Shown here: one piece after another, positions 1 through 8,189 of the stretch
How positions within the stretch are numbered: the first letter of the stretch is position 1
Layout of the letters: the number at the start of each line of letters is the position of its first letter
DNA from: Candidatus Bathyarchaeota archaeon
Lineage (GTDB): Archaea > Thermoproteota > Bathyarchaeia > Bathyarchaeales > SOJC01
Reading direction: 5' to 3'
Assembly: GCA_023131225.1 (NCBI GenBank)
Contig: JAGLZW010000009.1
Span: 32,490 to 96,489 of the forward strand
DNA length: 64,000 nt
Notes under the pieces: generated by a model
Seen by the model: the letters and a program-made list of their open reading frames with translations, nothing else
What the model was told of the DNA's origin: nothing
Database searches by the model: none
Position numbers and translations under genes: made by a program

Positions 1-739
1 CGTCATGCTCCTCTAAAGCTTCAGCAACCGTTGCAGCTGTCTGGGCCAACATAGGTTTTACTGGTCTGAAAACTTCGAGTTCTAGTTTCAACAAGCCTTC
101 TTTTCCTTTGAACTTTGCTATAGTGGCAACTTTGCCAATGTCGCCTGTAAGCATACTTGCTGTTTGAACAACGCCAAACGGGATGTTGAATGCTTGTGCT
201 ACTGTAAGCTCCATTAAGCCTTCGTGGAAACCAGTCCGCATTTCGCCAATTAAAACTTTCACGACGTATTTAGCCTCGAGCGGTGTTGCTGAACCTAGCA
301 GTGTTTCAAGCAGTCTTTCTTTCTTTTCTCTTGAGCCAGTTCCCGTTGCCTCTGCGATGGCTTCGAAAGTACGCTGCACTTCAAGTATTGTTAATTGCTT
401 TTGGAAAAGCATAGCTTGTTTCCTAATTTTGCCTTCTTCGAATATAATTCTGGTCGCGTCGCCTAAATCACCAGTTTTACTAAAGGCTTGAGAAAACATG
501 TTGTTGTCAATATTGGTTATTTTTCGTATTGTTGTGCTAATGGTCATCCAACTAATTTCTAAAACACGTTGATCGCATCTTGGAAAGACTCTACCCATAA
601 GCATTGATATTGCGGGTTCAATCTCCTCGGTTTCAAGTTGTAGAATGAATAAAGCAACCCAGTTGACCATAGCCTTACGTTTTGTTGTTGACTCTAGCTT
701 TTCGCAAAGCTCTGCTAGAGTTCGGAATAATGTTGGCAT
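1..739 (-). CDS. lig: ATP-dependent DNA ligase, N-terminal part (cut by window edge)
   Basis: Reading leftward from ATG at 737-739, 246 codons stay open to the window edge. The protein begins MPTLFRTLAELCEKLE and matches the N-terminal all-helical DNA-binding domain of archaeal ATP-dependent DNA ligases, with the typical segment KYVVKVLIGEMRTGF near residue 160. The domain ends with PMLAQTAATVAEALEEHD, just before the expected adenylated-lysine motif, which lies outside the window. Ligases of this family are about 560 to 600 residues, so the catalytic and OB-fold domains are missing only because of the cut. The role is sealing nicks in replication and repair. An in-frame upstream ATG is not seen. 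Confidence 0.85.
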   Translation of the reverse strand, partial: MPTLFRTLAELCEKLESTTKRKAMVNWVALFILQLETEEIEPAISMLMGRVFPRCDQRVLEISWMTISTTIRKITNIDNNMFSQAFSKTGDLGDATRIIFEEGKIRKQAMLFQKQLTILEVQRTFEAIAEATGTGSREKKERLLETLLGSATPLEAKYVVKVLIGEMRTGFHEGLMELTVAQAFNIPFGVVQTASMLTGDIGKVATIAKFKGKEGLLKLELEVFRPVKPMLAQTAATVAEALEEHD

Positions 740-806
740 ATGAATCGCTTTAGAAGAAAAGATAATTTAAGGGAAGATAAGCGTTCCCAGTTTAAAAAGT
801 GGCCTT

Positions 807-1193
807 TTAGAATAGTTGCGATGCAAGTTTGTCTTTGACTTCCTTTATCTTCTTCTGCAACTTCACAGCTTCTTTGCTTTTCTCTTTTTTCAACCCTTTG
901 TAGCAGTCTAGAATATATTCTAAGGCACTGACACCGAAGCGGTCGAACCCTTTTTGAAAAGAAATGTCAGCAGACTTGTTGAAACGTTCAATAGCGGTTT
1001 TATATTTCTTTAGCATGAAACTGCATTCACCAGCCTTGAATAACATGTTTGAAGCGTCGAAGAAATTGCCCTTCTTTTCGTAAAGTTCTGAAGATTGAAG
1101 GAACTTTTCTGCAGCTTCCTCGTATTTCTCGGTCTCGTATAAAATGTTGCCTTGCTTGTGAAGCTTAATTGGATCTTCTTTTTGAACACTCAT
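807..1193 (-). CDS. TPR / alpha-SNAP-like repeat protein
   Basis: This 128-residue soluble protein is built of helical hairpins. TPR-like units are visible: KLHKQGNILYETEKYEEAAE, ASNMLFKAGECSFMLKKYKT, then SALEYILDCYKGLKK. The spacing and the phrase GNFFDASNMLFKAGECS resemble alpha-SNAP-type TPR proteins. The tail is lysine-rich and probably one long helix. It is likely a scaffold for protein-protein contacts; no enzyme motif is seen. It lies downstream of, and is transcribed toward, the ligase gene with a 67-base gap, so it may be co-transcribed with it. The partner is unknown. Confidence 0.6.
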   Translation of the reverse strand: MSVQKEDPIKLHKQGNILYETEKYEEAAEKFLQSSELYEKKGNFFDASNMLFKAGECSFMLKKYKTAIERFNKSADISFQKGFDRFGVSALEYILDCYKGLKKEKSKEAVKLQKKIKEVKDKLASQLF

Positions 1194-1336
1194 CAGTTTT
1201 TCACCCGCAACTTTTTATTCATTTACCTCTTAGTGTTTTAAATGTTTCCGCATGGGCATACACGATTTTGAGAAATAAATGCAAGGTATCAAAGCTTATA
1301 TGTGTATGCTCTAAACGGTTGGTTCGTGATAAATGC

Positions 1337-1603
1337 ATGTTTGGAATGATGGAGACACTGAGAAAACAGTTAACTAGTCCTAGCAGATTTTTTAGCGGTG
1401 TGCGAACCCAAGACTGGAAGTCCGCTTTTGTTTTCTTGTTATGGATGAAAATTTTCATTTCTGTTGTCACGCCTATCGTTAATTATCTTGGAATAGATAC
1501 ACTCTACAAAGCTAAAGAATGTGGAGCCATAATTGTTTTGGTTGTGTTTGTAGCCTTGAACTTTGTTGGAATATTCCTTTTAGCTACGACGGTGGGTTTT
1601 TAA
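1337..1603 (+). pseudogene. Truncated Yip1-like membrane protein
   Basis: The reading frame gives 88 residues, or 85 if the ATG at 1346 is used. It starts MFGMMETLRKQLTSPSRFFS and continues into two hydrophobic segments, SAFVFLLWMKIFISVVTPIV and a second near AIIVLVVFVALNFVGIFLLA. The opening, a 'xP..fF' motif before the first membrane helix, is how archaeal Yip1-domain proteins begin, but those usually have about 200 residues and five helices. Here the frame stops after two. A TATA-like stretch at 1290-1300 could drive it. The tail overlaps the next gene in another frame. Truncation by a past deletion is the simplest reading; a genuine small two-helix protein is the alternative. Confidence 0.4.
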
Positions 1604-2121
1604 TCACCGAGGCAGCTCAAAACTCAGCCAAGGAACAGCGATATTTCCTTAAAAAGCTACCCAAGAAAGGAACCTATACGCTGATAATCCTTGTATCAAA
1701 CGAACTAAAAGTAAATGTAGGAAAACTCGGCATAGAAACGTTCTTGCCAGGATACTACGTTTACACAGGTTCTGCCCTCGGAAAAGGTGCAACTAGTTTG
1801 CCAAACAGGCTTGCAAGAAATCTTAAGACTTTGAAAAAGAAACATTGGCACATCGATTTCTTACTCTCCAAAAAAGAGGCTAGCATAGAGGCTATAGCTG
1901 CTGTTTCAGGCAAACAGAATTCTGAGTGTGAGATAAATCAATTTATCAGAAGCCAAATGAAGGCAAAGGTTCTAATTCCAAAATTTGGTGCGTCTGATTG
2001 CAAAAACAACTGTGAGAGCCATCTTTTGTATGTTGGGAATAAGGCTATTAAGCGCAAAATTTGTGTTTTGTTTGAAGGAAAGTTTGGTGAAGACAGCACT
2101 TTTTTAGACCTAGGGGAATAG
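1519..2121 (+). CDS. DUF123 / GIY-YIG-like nuclease-fold protein
   Basis: From about residue 47 the sequence fits the DUF123 family (GIY-YIG-like fold): KKGTYTLIILVSNELKVNVG, then PGYYVYTGSALGKG, then HWHIDFLLSK, ending with the conserved SDCKNNCESHLLYVG. The family is annotated as a putative endonuclease; its substrate is not established. No ATG, GTG or TTG lies in frame between the ATG at 1519 and the start of the domain, so the given start adds about 46 unrelated residues and overlaps the truncated Yip1-like frame. The true start may use a rarer codon, or a deletion may have removed the original start. Confidence 0.65.
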   Translation: MWSHNCFGCVCSLELCWNIPFSYDGGFLITEAAQNSAKEQRYFLKKLPKKGTYTLIILVSNELKVNVGKLGIETFLPGYYVYTGSALGKGATSLPNRLARNLKTLKKKHWHIDFLLSKKEASIEAIAAVSGKQNSECEINQFIRSQMKAKVLIPKFGASDCKNNCESHLLYVGNKAIKRKICVLFEGKFGEDSTFLDLGE

Positions 2122-2188
2122 TGTCAAATTAAAAAAGTTCTATAATGACTTTGAACGGTATAATGCGCTTTAAGTAACATAGTTACTT

Positions 2189-2617
2189 CTACAGGGACCA
2201 TAAGTGGAGATTTCTCTGTGGATCAAGTTCCCTTGTAAGGGATCCGCTTTCCGCCGCAATTAATACAAGCTCAGCCGTTGCATCAACTAAACATCCTGGT
2301 AAAACATGACCACCAAAAGCATTGGCATCGACGTCACTGACCACTATATGCCCATGAACAACAAGTTCAGCCTTTTCTTTGACGGAAATGTTTCCTATAC
2401 ACGACACTATTTCCAAAGGACCAGTTTTTTCAATAGGTATATACTTCCCTTCTTTGTAGTAACCCAAAACTGCCTTTTTCAATGTGCCTATAAGGAAAAA
2501 GAAGCCGGAGTTAACATTACTATGCTTAGCTGCCAAAGCAATAGTCTCAAGCAAATCCTCATTTTCAAAGAATCTAGCAAAAACCGCCTTTTCGATTTTG
2601 GATTCAACAATTTTCAT
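2189..2617 (-). CDS. PPC/DUF296 domain DNA-binding protein
   Basis: The product has about 142 residues. It starts MKIVESKIEKAVFARFFENE and carries the PPC (DUF296) fold, ending in the diagnostic stretch FGGHVLPGCLVDATAELVLI. Family members form trimers and are annotated as DNA-binding or regulatory proteins; the ligand in archaea is not settled. HGHIVVSD supplies the histidine cluster typical of the fold. I placed the start at the internal ATG at 2617 because a purine-rich AAAGAGAT lies just upstream and family homology begins there. A longer frame starts at 2683 but has no ribosome-binding site. The gene is transcribed toward the convergent DUF123 gene. Confidence 0.75.
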   Translation of the reverse strand: MKIVESKIEKAVFARFFENEDLLETIALAAKHSNVNSGFFFLIGTLKKAVLGYYKEGKYIPIEKTGPLEIVSCIGNISVKEKAELVVHGHIVVSDVDANAFGGHVLPGCLVDATAELVLIAAESGSLTRELDPQRNLHLWSL

Positions 2618-2880
2618 AAGAATATCTCTTTGTGGAATGCACAGCGCTATAGCATTAAAAGCTTTTGGAAAATGTAGAGTCATAAAGTCATTTTAACATG
2701 AAATAGAGAAGCACCAATAGCAAAGACTTCATTAAAGCATCACAATTAATCAATTTCTAGAAGGAAGTGCACAAAATGCCTTAACGAAGACTTAAAAGAG
2801 ATAAGACACCCCAAAAATGAGGGCAAATACGTAACACTTATCTAAATTTCCTTTGAATAGCGTGCTGTGAGGAACCGATA

Positions 2881-4389
2881 GTGAAGCTTAAAGCAAAAAT
2901 AATTGATTTGGAAATTGGCAAACAGATGGTCTTGCTTCACGAAAAAGATGCCCAAGAAATCGGAACTCTAGCTCACGATTGGGTAAAAATTATTTCTGGA
3001 AAACGAAAGGCTGTGGCTTTCGTTGACACAACGAAATCTTATTTAACGCAAGGAGAAATTGGGATTTTTAGAGATGTTCATAAAGAGTTTAAAGTTAAAG
3101 ATGGCGTGGGAATATCTGTTTCTGTAGCGGAACCACCAGAGTCAATAAAGTTTATTCACAAGAAGATAGGTGGCGAACCTCTCAACAAAGAAGAATACTA
3201 TACTATAATGCATGACCTAGTCAATTACAGACTTGACGAAGTGCAGATTGCAGCTTTTGTATTAGCCGAAGAGTTTCATGGCTTAACAATGGACGAAATT
3301 GAATACTTGACCCGCGCCATGGTTGACACAGGGAGTGTGATTGACTTCGACCGTTCATGCTATGACAAGCACAGCATAGGAGGCGTGCCAGGCAACAAAG
3401 TTACATTATTAATTGTTCCTATTGTAGCAGCAGCTGGATTGCTTATTCCAAAAACTAGCAGTCGCGCCATAACCAGTGCCTCAGGAACTGCTGACACAAT
3501 GGAAGTACTTGCCAATGTTGAATTTGACGCCACTGAGCTGAAGGAAATCGCATCGAAGACATCTGGAGCAATTGTTTGGGGTGGAAAACTTGGCATCGCA
3601 CCAGCTGATGACTTGCTAATTCGCGTTGAACATGCGTTAAACATTGACCCTTTTGGACAAATGTTGGCAAGTATTCTCTCCAAAAAACTCTCAGTTGGAG
3701 CGGACCATGTAGTAGTTGACATTCCTGTGGGAACAGAAGCAAAGGTTACTACAGTGGAGGAAGCACGAAAACTTGCCAAAAACTTTGTCGAACTAAGCGA
3801 ACGCTTTAACATGCATCTTCAGTGTGGTATCACTTATGGAGGGCAGCCCGTCGGACACATGATAGGCCCGGCGTTAGAAGCACGAGAAGCACTAATCGCG
3901 CTGCAAGGAAAAGGACCTGCAAGCATAGTTGAAAAATCTACAGCATTGGCAGGCATGCTTTTAGAAATGGGGTTCAAAGCTCAACCTGGTCAAGGCAAGG
4001 ATTTGGCTAAAAAAATTCTTGCTTCCGGAAAAGCTTTGAAAAAAATGCGAGAAATTATTGAGATTCAAGGAGGCAACCCAAGACTTCGATCTGAAGACAT
4101 CGTCATTGGGCACCACACCATGGTACTTAAAGCACCTTGCGATGGGTTCGTGACAAACGTCAGCAACACCGCAATAACCACTATAGCTAGAGCAGCTGGG
4201 GCGCCCCGAGAAAAAGGGGCTGGAGTAGCGCTGCGCTGGAAGAGAGGGTACAAAGTAAAGAAAAACGACATTCTATTAGAAATCTACGCCGAACGAACAT
4301 CGAAACTCAACACTGCATATAATTTAGCTTTGACTATGAACCCTGTCACTGTTGAAGGAATGCTTCTTCACAAGATCCCAGAATTTTAA
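2881..4389 (+). CDS. deoA: AMP phosphorylase (archaeal thymidine phosphorylase family)
   Basis: This 502-residue protein matches archaeal AMP phosphorylases in length and order. An N-terminal extension of about 85 residues is followed by the helical subdomain, the glycine-rich KHSIGGVPGNK phosphate loop, SSRAITSASGTADTME, and a C-terminal domain. It catalyses AMP plus phosphate to adenine and ribose 1,5-bisphosphate. In archaea that product enters the AMP salvage route through R15P isomerase and form III RuBisCO, neither of which is in this window. The start is GTG at 2881. The gene appears monocistronic, with an AT-rich promoter-like stretch at 2790-2800. Confidence 0.93.
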   Translation: MKLKAKIIDLEIGKQMVLLHEKDAQEIGTLAHDWVKIISGKRKAVAFVDTTKSYLTQGEIGIFRDVHKEFKVKDGVGISVSVAEPPESIKFIHKKIGGEPLNKEEYYTIMHDLVNYRLDEVQIAAFVLAEEFHGLTMDEIEYLTRAMVDTGSVIDFDRSCYDKHSIGGVPGNKVTLLIVPIVAAAGLLIPKTSSRAITSASGTADTMEVLANVEFDATELKEIASKTSGAIVWGGKLGIAPADDLLIRVEHALNIDPFGQMLASILSKKLSVGADHVVVDIPVGTEAKVTTVEEARKLAKNFVELSERFNMHLQCGITYGGQPVGHMIGPALEAREALIALQGKGPASIVEKSTALAGMLLEMGFKAQPGQGKDLAKKILASGKALKKMREIIEIQGGNPRLRSEDIVIGHHTMVLKAPCDGFVTNVSNTAITTIARAAGAPREKGAGVALRWKRGYKVKKNDILLEIYAERTSKLNTAYNLALTMNPVTVEGMLLHKIPEF

Positions 4390-4488
4390 TGAGTAATTCT
4401 GGATTCTACTCAGGAATGTGGAAGAGTGGAACAACAAGTCGTCAATTATCTGAGAGAGGCGTAAAATCAAGATAGATATTTTATCAAA

Positions 4489-4908
4489 CTATTTTTCCAA
4501 CAGCAGATTCCTAGCGTTTTTGACCCATCGATTAGTGATTTTGGATGAAATCTGGAGTTGTTCCGCCAACTCTTCAGCAGAGGCTGCCGACAAATCTGCC
4601 ACCGTGGAAATTCCTAGCGCTTTCAGTTGCTCAGCTCTTTTTTCGCCTATTCCTTTCACCCGTGTTAACTTTGTAATGGACTCAACTGTTGGAGAAGGAG
4701 TGATGAAATGTAATTTTTGTTTCTTAGGGCGCATGCTATAGCCAAAAATAAAGGATGTAGTTCCGAAAAGAGCCAAGACAAAGACAACCGCGCTGTAAAT
4801 CAGCATCCCACCCAAAACCGCTTCTATGGCCGCCCTATCGAATAAGGCATAACCTGCCGCCACAAAGAGTATCACACCGATGATGTATAAGATGCAATCT
4901 GAACGCAA
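4489..4908 (-). CDS. Membrane protein with C-terminal helix-hairpin-helix domain
   Basis: The 139-residue product has two membrane helices near the N-terminus (IGVILFVAAGYALF and YSAVVFVLALFGTTSFIFGY). A basic linker follows, then a soluble tail with a helix-hairpin-helix unit: TRVKGIGEKRAEQLKALGIS, continuing into VADLSAASAEELAEQL. Such units bind DNA non-specifically or mediate subunit contacts. Here the unit would face the cytoplasm, tethered to the membrane. The histone gene lies directly upstream on the same strand with a 90-base gap and a T-rich stretch between them, so they are probably separate transcripts. Function is unknown. Confidence 0.6.
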   Translation of the reverse strand: MRSDCILYIIGVILFVAAGYALFDRAAIEAVLGGMLIYSAVVFVLALFGTTSFIFGYSMRPKKQKLHFITPSPTVESITKLTRVKGIGEKRAEQLKALGISTVADLSAASAEELAEQLQISSKITNRWVKNARNLLLEK

Positions 4909-4977
4909 TGTTTTTCCCCAATCGTGTTATCATGATTCCTTTTTAACGCATAAATAGCTTTTCTAATGTTCTGGAAA

Positions 4978-4990
4978 TAAAAAAGGGAGA
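4978..4990 (-). terminator. T-rich terminator after the histone gene
   Basis: Read on the minus strand, a CCCTTTTTTATTT run begins about 10 bases after the histone stop codon. Oligo-T runs of this kind are the usual intrinsic termination signal in archaea; no hairpin is needed. Confidence 0.45.
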
Positions 4991-4998
4991 AGGAGGAG

Positions 4999-5220
4999 CT
5001 ATTTCCCTACTACTTTGCGCGTTGCAATCTCAATGTCTTCTGATTTCACAGTTTTTCGCCCTGCGTGCATCGCATATTCTATGGCCTCTTTGGCAATTTT
5101 GATTCCAATATCTTCAAGGGCAACTGCTAACGCTTGTGCAGCACTTTCGCTCACTCTGTCCGCTTTGGCTTTTTTGATTATTCGGTGCATGGGTGCAATA
5201 GACAACTCTAAATCAGCCAT
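4999..5220 (-). CDS. Archaeal histone
   Basis: This 73-residue protein is a single histone fold without tails: ELSIAPMHRIIKKAKADRVS (helix 1), ESAAQALAVALEDIGIKIAK (helix 2), RKTVKSEDIEIATRKVV (helix 3). The loop-1 R-V-S and loop-2 KTVKSEDI contacts to the DNA backbone are present. It would dimerise and wrap DNA into archaeal chromatin. Length equals that of HMfB-type histones plus a few residues. A TATA-like box lies about 40 bases upstream. The gene sits in a divergent pair with tatD. Confidence 0.95.
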   Translation of the reverse strand: MADLELSIAPMHRIIKKAKADRVSESAAQALAVALEDIGIKIAKEAIEYAMHAGRKTVKSEDIEIATRKVVGK

Positions 5221-5255
5221 TTAACCATCTCCGTAGCCTCTTTTTCTGTTTAAGC

Positions 5256-5267
5256 CAGTATTTAACC
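5256..5267 (-). promoter_or_regulatory. TATA-like box of the histone gene
   Basis: On the minus strand the sequence GGGTTAAATACTGG lies 36 to 47 bases upstream of the histone ATG. This suits a transcript starting about 10 to 15 bases before the start codon. Confidence 0.45.
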
Positions 5268-5347
5268 CTTATCCTTTCTTCTCAGACAAAATTCGTTCTA
5301 TCCGTCTATAGCAATGCCTAAAAGCTAACAATAAACATTGAAAAGTC

Positions 5348-6142
5348 ATGAGATTCGTGGATGTCCATCTACACCTGTCAGACCCGGAATACGAAGCACA
5401 GGTCGATGAAGTAGTAGAAGACGCCGAAAGTTCAAACGTTATTGCTTTGGTATCTAACTCGGTGAACTTTCAAACAAGTCTTCAGAGCATCAAACTCGCA
5501 GAAAAATATCCCACGCTTGTGTACGCTGCTTTAGGAATACATCCGTGGAATGTCAAGGAGTTATTGCCTGATGAATTAGAATGTATAGTAGACTTGATCC
5601 TTAACTATAGAAAGTATGAAAGAATGGTCGCGATTGGTGAGATAGGGTTAGATTACAAGTATTTGAAGGGGGAAAAAAAGGAACTCATGAGCAGGCAGTA
5701 TGAAGTGTTTTGTGAGATGTTGCACCTTAGCGAAAAGCTTTCCTTACCTGCAGTAATTCATTCAAGAGGAAAAACCTCAGAAATCATGAATATACTCTCC
5801 TCTTACAACATCAAGAAAGTATTGTTACACTGGTTCAGCAATCCAGTGAAACTGCTGCCTGAAATTGTAGACCGCGGATATTATATTACAGAAGGCCCTG
5901 CAACAGTTTATTCGACCCACATACAAGACATTATTCGTCGAATTCCCCTCGAAAATCTGTTAACTGAAACAGATGGCCCTGTCAGATTCTTTAGGCTGCC
6001 TTTTAAAGGAAAGATGACCACACCTTCATTTATACCGCTGGTAGTAAATGCAATAGCAAAAATAAAAGGCAAACAGGAAGCGGAAGTGGCTAAACGGATT
6101 TTTCAGAACTTTGTGACCTTTTTCGAGATAGAACCGACATAA
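5348..6142 (+). CDS. TatD family metal-dependent hydrolase
   Basis: The 264-residue TIM-barrel protein has all TatD metal-site motifs: VHLHLSD (HxH) at the start, GEIGLDYKY with the bridging glutamate, VIHSRG, LLHWFSN and TETDGPVRF with the catalytic aspartate. TatD proteins are 3'-5' exonucleases or DNases that need Mg2+; the natural substrate in archaea is not fixed. The ATG at 5348 gives the barrel its first strand directly, so no longer start is needed. It lies 91 bases upstream of the S17e gene and may share a transcript with it. Confidence 0.88.
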   Translation: MRFVDVHLHLSDPEYEAQVDEVVEDAESSNVIALVSNSVNFQTSLQSIKLAEKYPTLVYAALGIHPWNVKELLPDELECIVDLILNYRKYERMVAIGEIGLDYKYLKGEKKELMSRQYEVFCEMLHLSEKLSLPAVIHSRGKTSEIMNILSSYNIKKVLLHWFSNPVKLLPEIVDRGYYITEGPATVYSTHIQDIIRRIPLENLLTETDGPVRFFRLPFKGKMTTPSFIPLVVNAIAKIKGKQEAEVAKRIFQNFVTFFEIEPT

Positions 6143-6233
6143 CCAAATTGCTTTTATGGAAGCCATAATTATTAAGAGAACCAAAGAAGGAAACAGTTAC
6201 AAGAGTCAAAAACACAGGGGATGAACAGAAACT

Positions 6234-6470
6234 TTGGGCAAAGTGCGGCAAGAGCACGTGAAGAAAGCTGCCCGCGAATTAGTAGGGCTATACCCGGACA
6301 AATTCAGTACCGACTTTCAAAGCAACAAAAAAGCAGTAGAATCTCTAGCTCAAACCTCTTCAATTAAGCTTAGAAACAGGATAGCTGGATATATTACCAG
6401 GCTGGTCTCAATTGCCAAAAAGGCAGAAGAAAGTGAAATGGAAGAAAGCGTTGAAGAGGACAAACAGTAG
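6234..6470 (+). CDS. rps17e: 30S ribosomal protein S17e
   Basis: This 78-residue protein matches archaeal S17e: MGKVRQEHVKKAARELVGLY, then DKFSTDFQSNKKAVESL and LRNRIAGYITRLVSI, with an acidic tail. The start is TTG at 6234; the nearby ATG at 6221 is out of frame. S17e binds the head of the small subunit in archaea and eukaryotes and has no bacterial counterpart. It heads a three-gene run with gaps of 14 and 6 bases to the next two genes. Confidence 0.93.
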   Translation: MGKVRQEHVKKAARELVGLYPDKFSTDFQSNKKAVESLAQTSSIKLRNRIAGYITRLVSIAKKAEESEMEESVEEDKQ

Positions 6471-6484
6471 GAGCTCAAAGCTAA

Positions 6485-6862
6485 ATGGCTACAGCAGGGG
6501 ATTATAGAAAAGGATGGGCTCTCCGTTACCTTAGAGAAGCAAAAGCAGAACTTCTAGCAGCTCAGAAAACGCCTTCTATTGCATACAGCCTAATACTCGA
6601 AGCAATGAGGAAAGCGCAGGCAGCAATATACTACAGCTTAGGCGACCCTGCCTTCATAGAATCAATCGTATACCAAGCGTTTTATACCCAACAGCAGTCA
6701 ACTGACGAACCTGTGCTTAAATGTCTGATTGAAATTGAGCGGACAATACAAAAGCTTTCTCGAACGTCTGATTTACAGCTTCCCAAGACAATCAAGCATG
6801 TTGATGATATTGTGCAAATTGCATCTGATATTGTCGAACTTTTTATTGACGAAAAAGATTAG
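6485..6862 (+). CDS. Conserved helical protein, function unknown
   Basis: The 125-residue, mostly alpha-helical protein starts MATAGDYRKGWALRYLREAK. The first half, YRKGWALRYLREAKAELLAA with SIAYSLILEAMRKAQAAIYY, resembles the helix pair of HEPN-type or other four-helix bundle proteins. The HEPN RxxxxH motif is absent, so I do not assign it. It lies between S17e and the small modifier with very short gaps, which suggests co-transcription and perhaps a translation-linked role. Confidence 0.5.
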   Translation: MATAGDYRKGWALRYLREAKAELLAAQKTPSIAYSLILEAMRKAQAAIYYSLGDPAFIESIVYQAFYTQQQSTDEPVLKCLIEIERTIQKLSRTSDLQLPKTIKHVDDIVQIASDIVELFIDEKD

Positions 6863-6868
6863 TCTGGA

Positions 6869-7171
6869 ATGAGAAGGTTGACTATTAGAATAGAAGTAAA
6901 TCTTCTAGGTACTCTACAAGAAATAACTAAGAAAAGGAATGTTTCACTGGAATTTGATAGCTTTGTAGCCGTCAAAGATGTGATTTCTGAGCTAGCAACC
7001 TTTTTTCCATCCAAGTTTAAACAAGTTTTGATTGACCCTGAACTCAACGATCCTCGACCAAATATGATTATTTTGCTTAATAAGAAAGAGATTGGTGTAC
7101 TTGATGGACTCGACACTAGAATTGAGGATGGTGACAATTTGGTTTTGATTCCAGTCTCACATGGAGGCTAA
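6869..7171 (+). CDS. Ubiquitin-like small archaeal modifier (MoaD/ThiS family)
   Basis: The 100-residue beta-grasp protein ends in a free diglycine: EDGDNLVLIPVSHGG. This is the hallmark of MoaD, ThiS and the archaeal SAMP proteins. The upstream beta-grasp pattern is intact: TIRIEVNLLGTLQEIT, then SLEFDSFVAVKDVISELATF, then NMIILLNKKEIGVLDGL. Two roles are known for such proteins: sulfur carrier for molybdopterin or tRNA thiolation, and covalent protein tag. No E1-like activator or molybdopterin gene is nearby. Position after S17e and the helical protein (6-base gap) favours a general role over a cofactor operon. The ATG at 6869 is used; no better start is seen. Confidence 0.8.
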   Translation: MRRLTIRIEVNLLGTLQEITKKRNVSLEFDSFVAVKDVISELATFFPSKFKQVLIDPELNDPRPNMIILLNKKEIGVLDGLDTRIEDGDNLVLIPVSHGG

Positions 7172-7199
7172 TGGACACCCCCACGTGATAATAAGTCCC

Positions 7200-7967
7200 T
7201 CAGCTTGATATGTCAGATGCATGAAAAACTTCTCTCATTTTAACGATAGCATCAAATTCCATGAATTCGCCATTTACTATTTTCAGTTTTTCCTTTATTC
7301 TTTTTTTCTTTATAGTTATAACATTGTAAGAGTTACAGAAGAAACCACGAAGCTTTTCGCAGGACACGCTTCCAGCATGAATTACTTTCATATTTTGTAT
7401 TTGCCATCGCCAGGGTCTGTGCCTGTGACCACACAATACGAGGTCTACTTCTGATTTTATTAGACTCCTTAGAACGTCGCCTGCATCTATAACAGTGATC
7501 TGGTCTGCACCCGTATCTGGGACAGGAATTATGTGATGGTGAATTGCTACTATCTTCAATTTATCTTGATGTTTTGCAAGCGTGCTTTCTAGCCAGAGGT
7601 TTTGTCTGTGGCCTACTTCTCCGTCGTCTCTGTCGGGTCTTGCAGAGCTAACCACAACAATAACAACATTTCCTACCTCTGTAATTTGTGAAAAGGAGAA
7701 AAATCGCCTAAAGAGTAGGTAGCCTGTAGAGCGATAGTCGTGGTTTCCGCTTACATAAATGACCTTCTCTGCTTTCAACTTTTTCAATTGTGCTGCGACG
7801 GTTTGGAATTCAGTCATTAAGCCCTCTTCAGTTAGATCTCCAGTTACTAGAACCACGTCTGGAGACATTGCGTTGATCTCTTTTAAAGCGTCTTGCAGTG
7901 TTTTTTTTCGAAACATTGAGCCACAATGGATGTCAGAAATTTGAACTAGCAACATGTTTTTGTTCAT
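7200..7967 (-). CDS. Calcineurin-like metallophosphoesterase
   Basis: All five metallophosphoesterase motifs are present in order: VQISDIHCGSMF, VLVTGDLTEEG, VYVSGNHDYRS, VAIHHHIIP and VLCGHRHRPW. This fits the cyclic-nucleotide phosphodiesterase-like (CpdA/Icc) branch with a two-metal site; the substrate cannot be read from sequence. I chose the ATG at 7967 (or 7955), because homology starts with MLLVQISDIH. A longer frame to 8018 adds an unrelated basic stretch. The 170 bases upstream separate it from the divergent coiled-coil gene. Confidence 0.85.
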   Translation of the reverse strand: MNKNMLLVQISDIHCGSMFRKKTLQDALKEINAMSPDVVLVTGDLTEEGLMTEFQTVAAQLKKLKAEKVIYVSGNHDYRSTGYLLFRRFFSFSQITEVGNVVIVVVSSARPDRDDGEVGHRQNLWLESTLAKHQDKLKIVAIHHHIIPVPDTGADQITVIDAGDVLRSLIKSEVDLVLCGHRHRPWRWQIQNMKVIHAGSVSCEKLRGFFCNSYNVITIKKKRIKEKLKIVNGEFMEFDAIVKMREVFHASDISS

Positions 7968-8189
7968 CCTTTTGACTATTTCATGGCTTCTTTTATAGAT
8001 GTTTTTGTGCTGCAGCAATCTGCAAAAGCAGGTAGATGATGCTTATTCAGATGTTGGTGGAGATAGCTCCCACATTTTCCTCCCTTTTTTTTGTGTATCT
8101 TCTGAGGAAACGTGTGTATCAATACTAATTACCCGTTCATAAGTCATTTATGTTTAGCTTCTTCAGATTAAACTCTTAGTGGAACTATC

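Noticed and set aside
6485..6862. HEPN toxin call for the helical protein after S17e
   Set aside because: The helix pattern is suggestive but the RxxxxH active-site motif is missing and the ribosomal-operon context does not fit.
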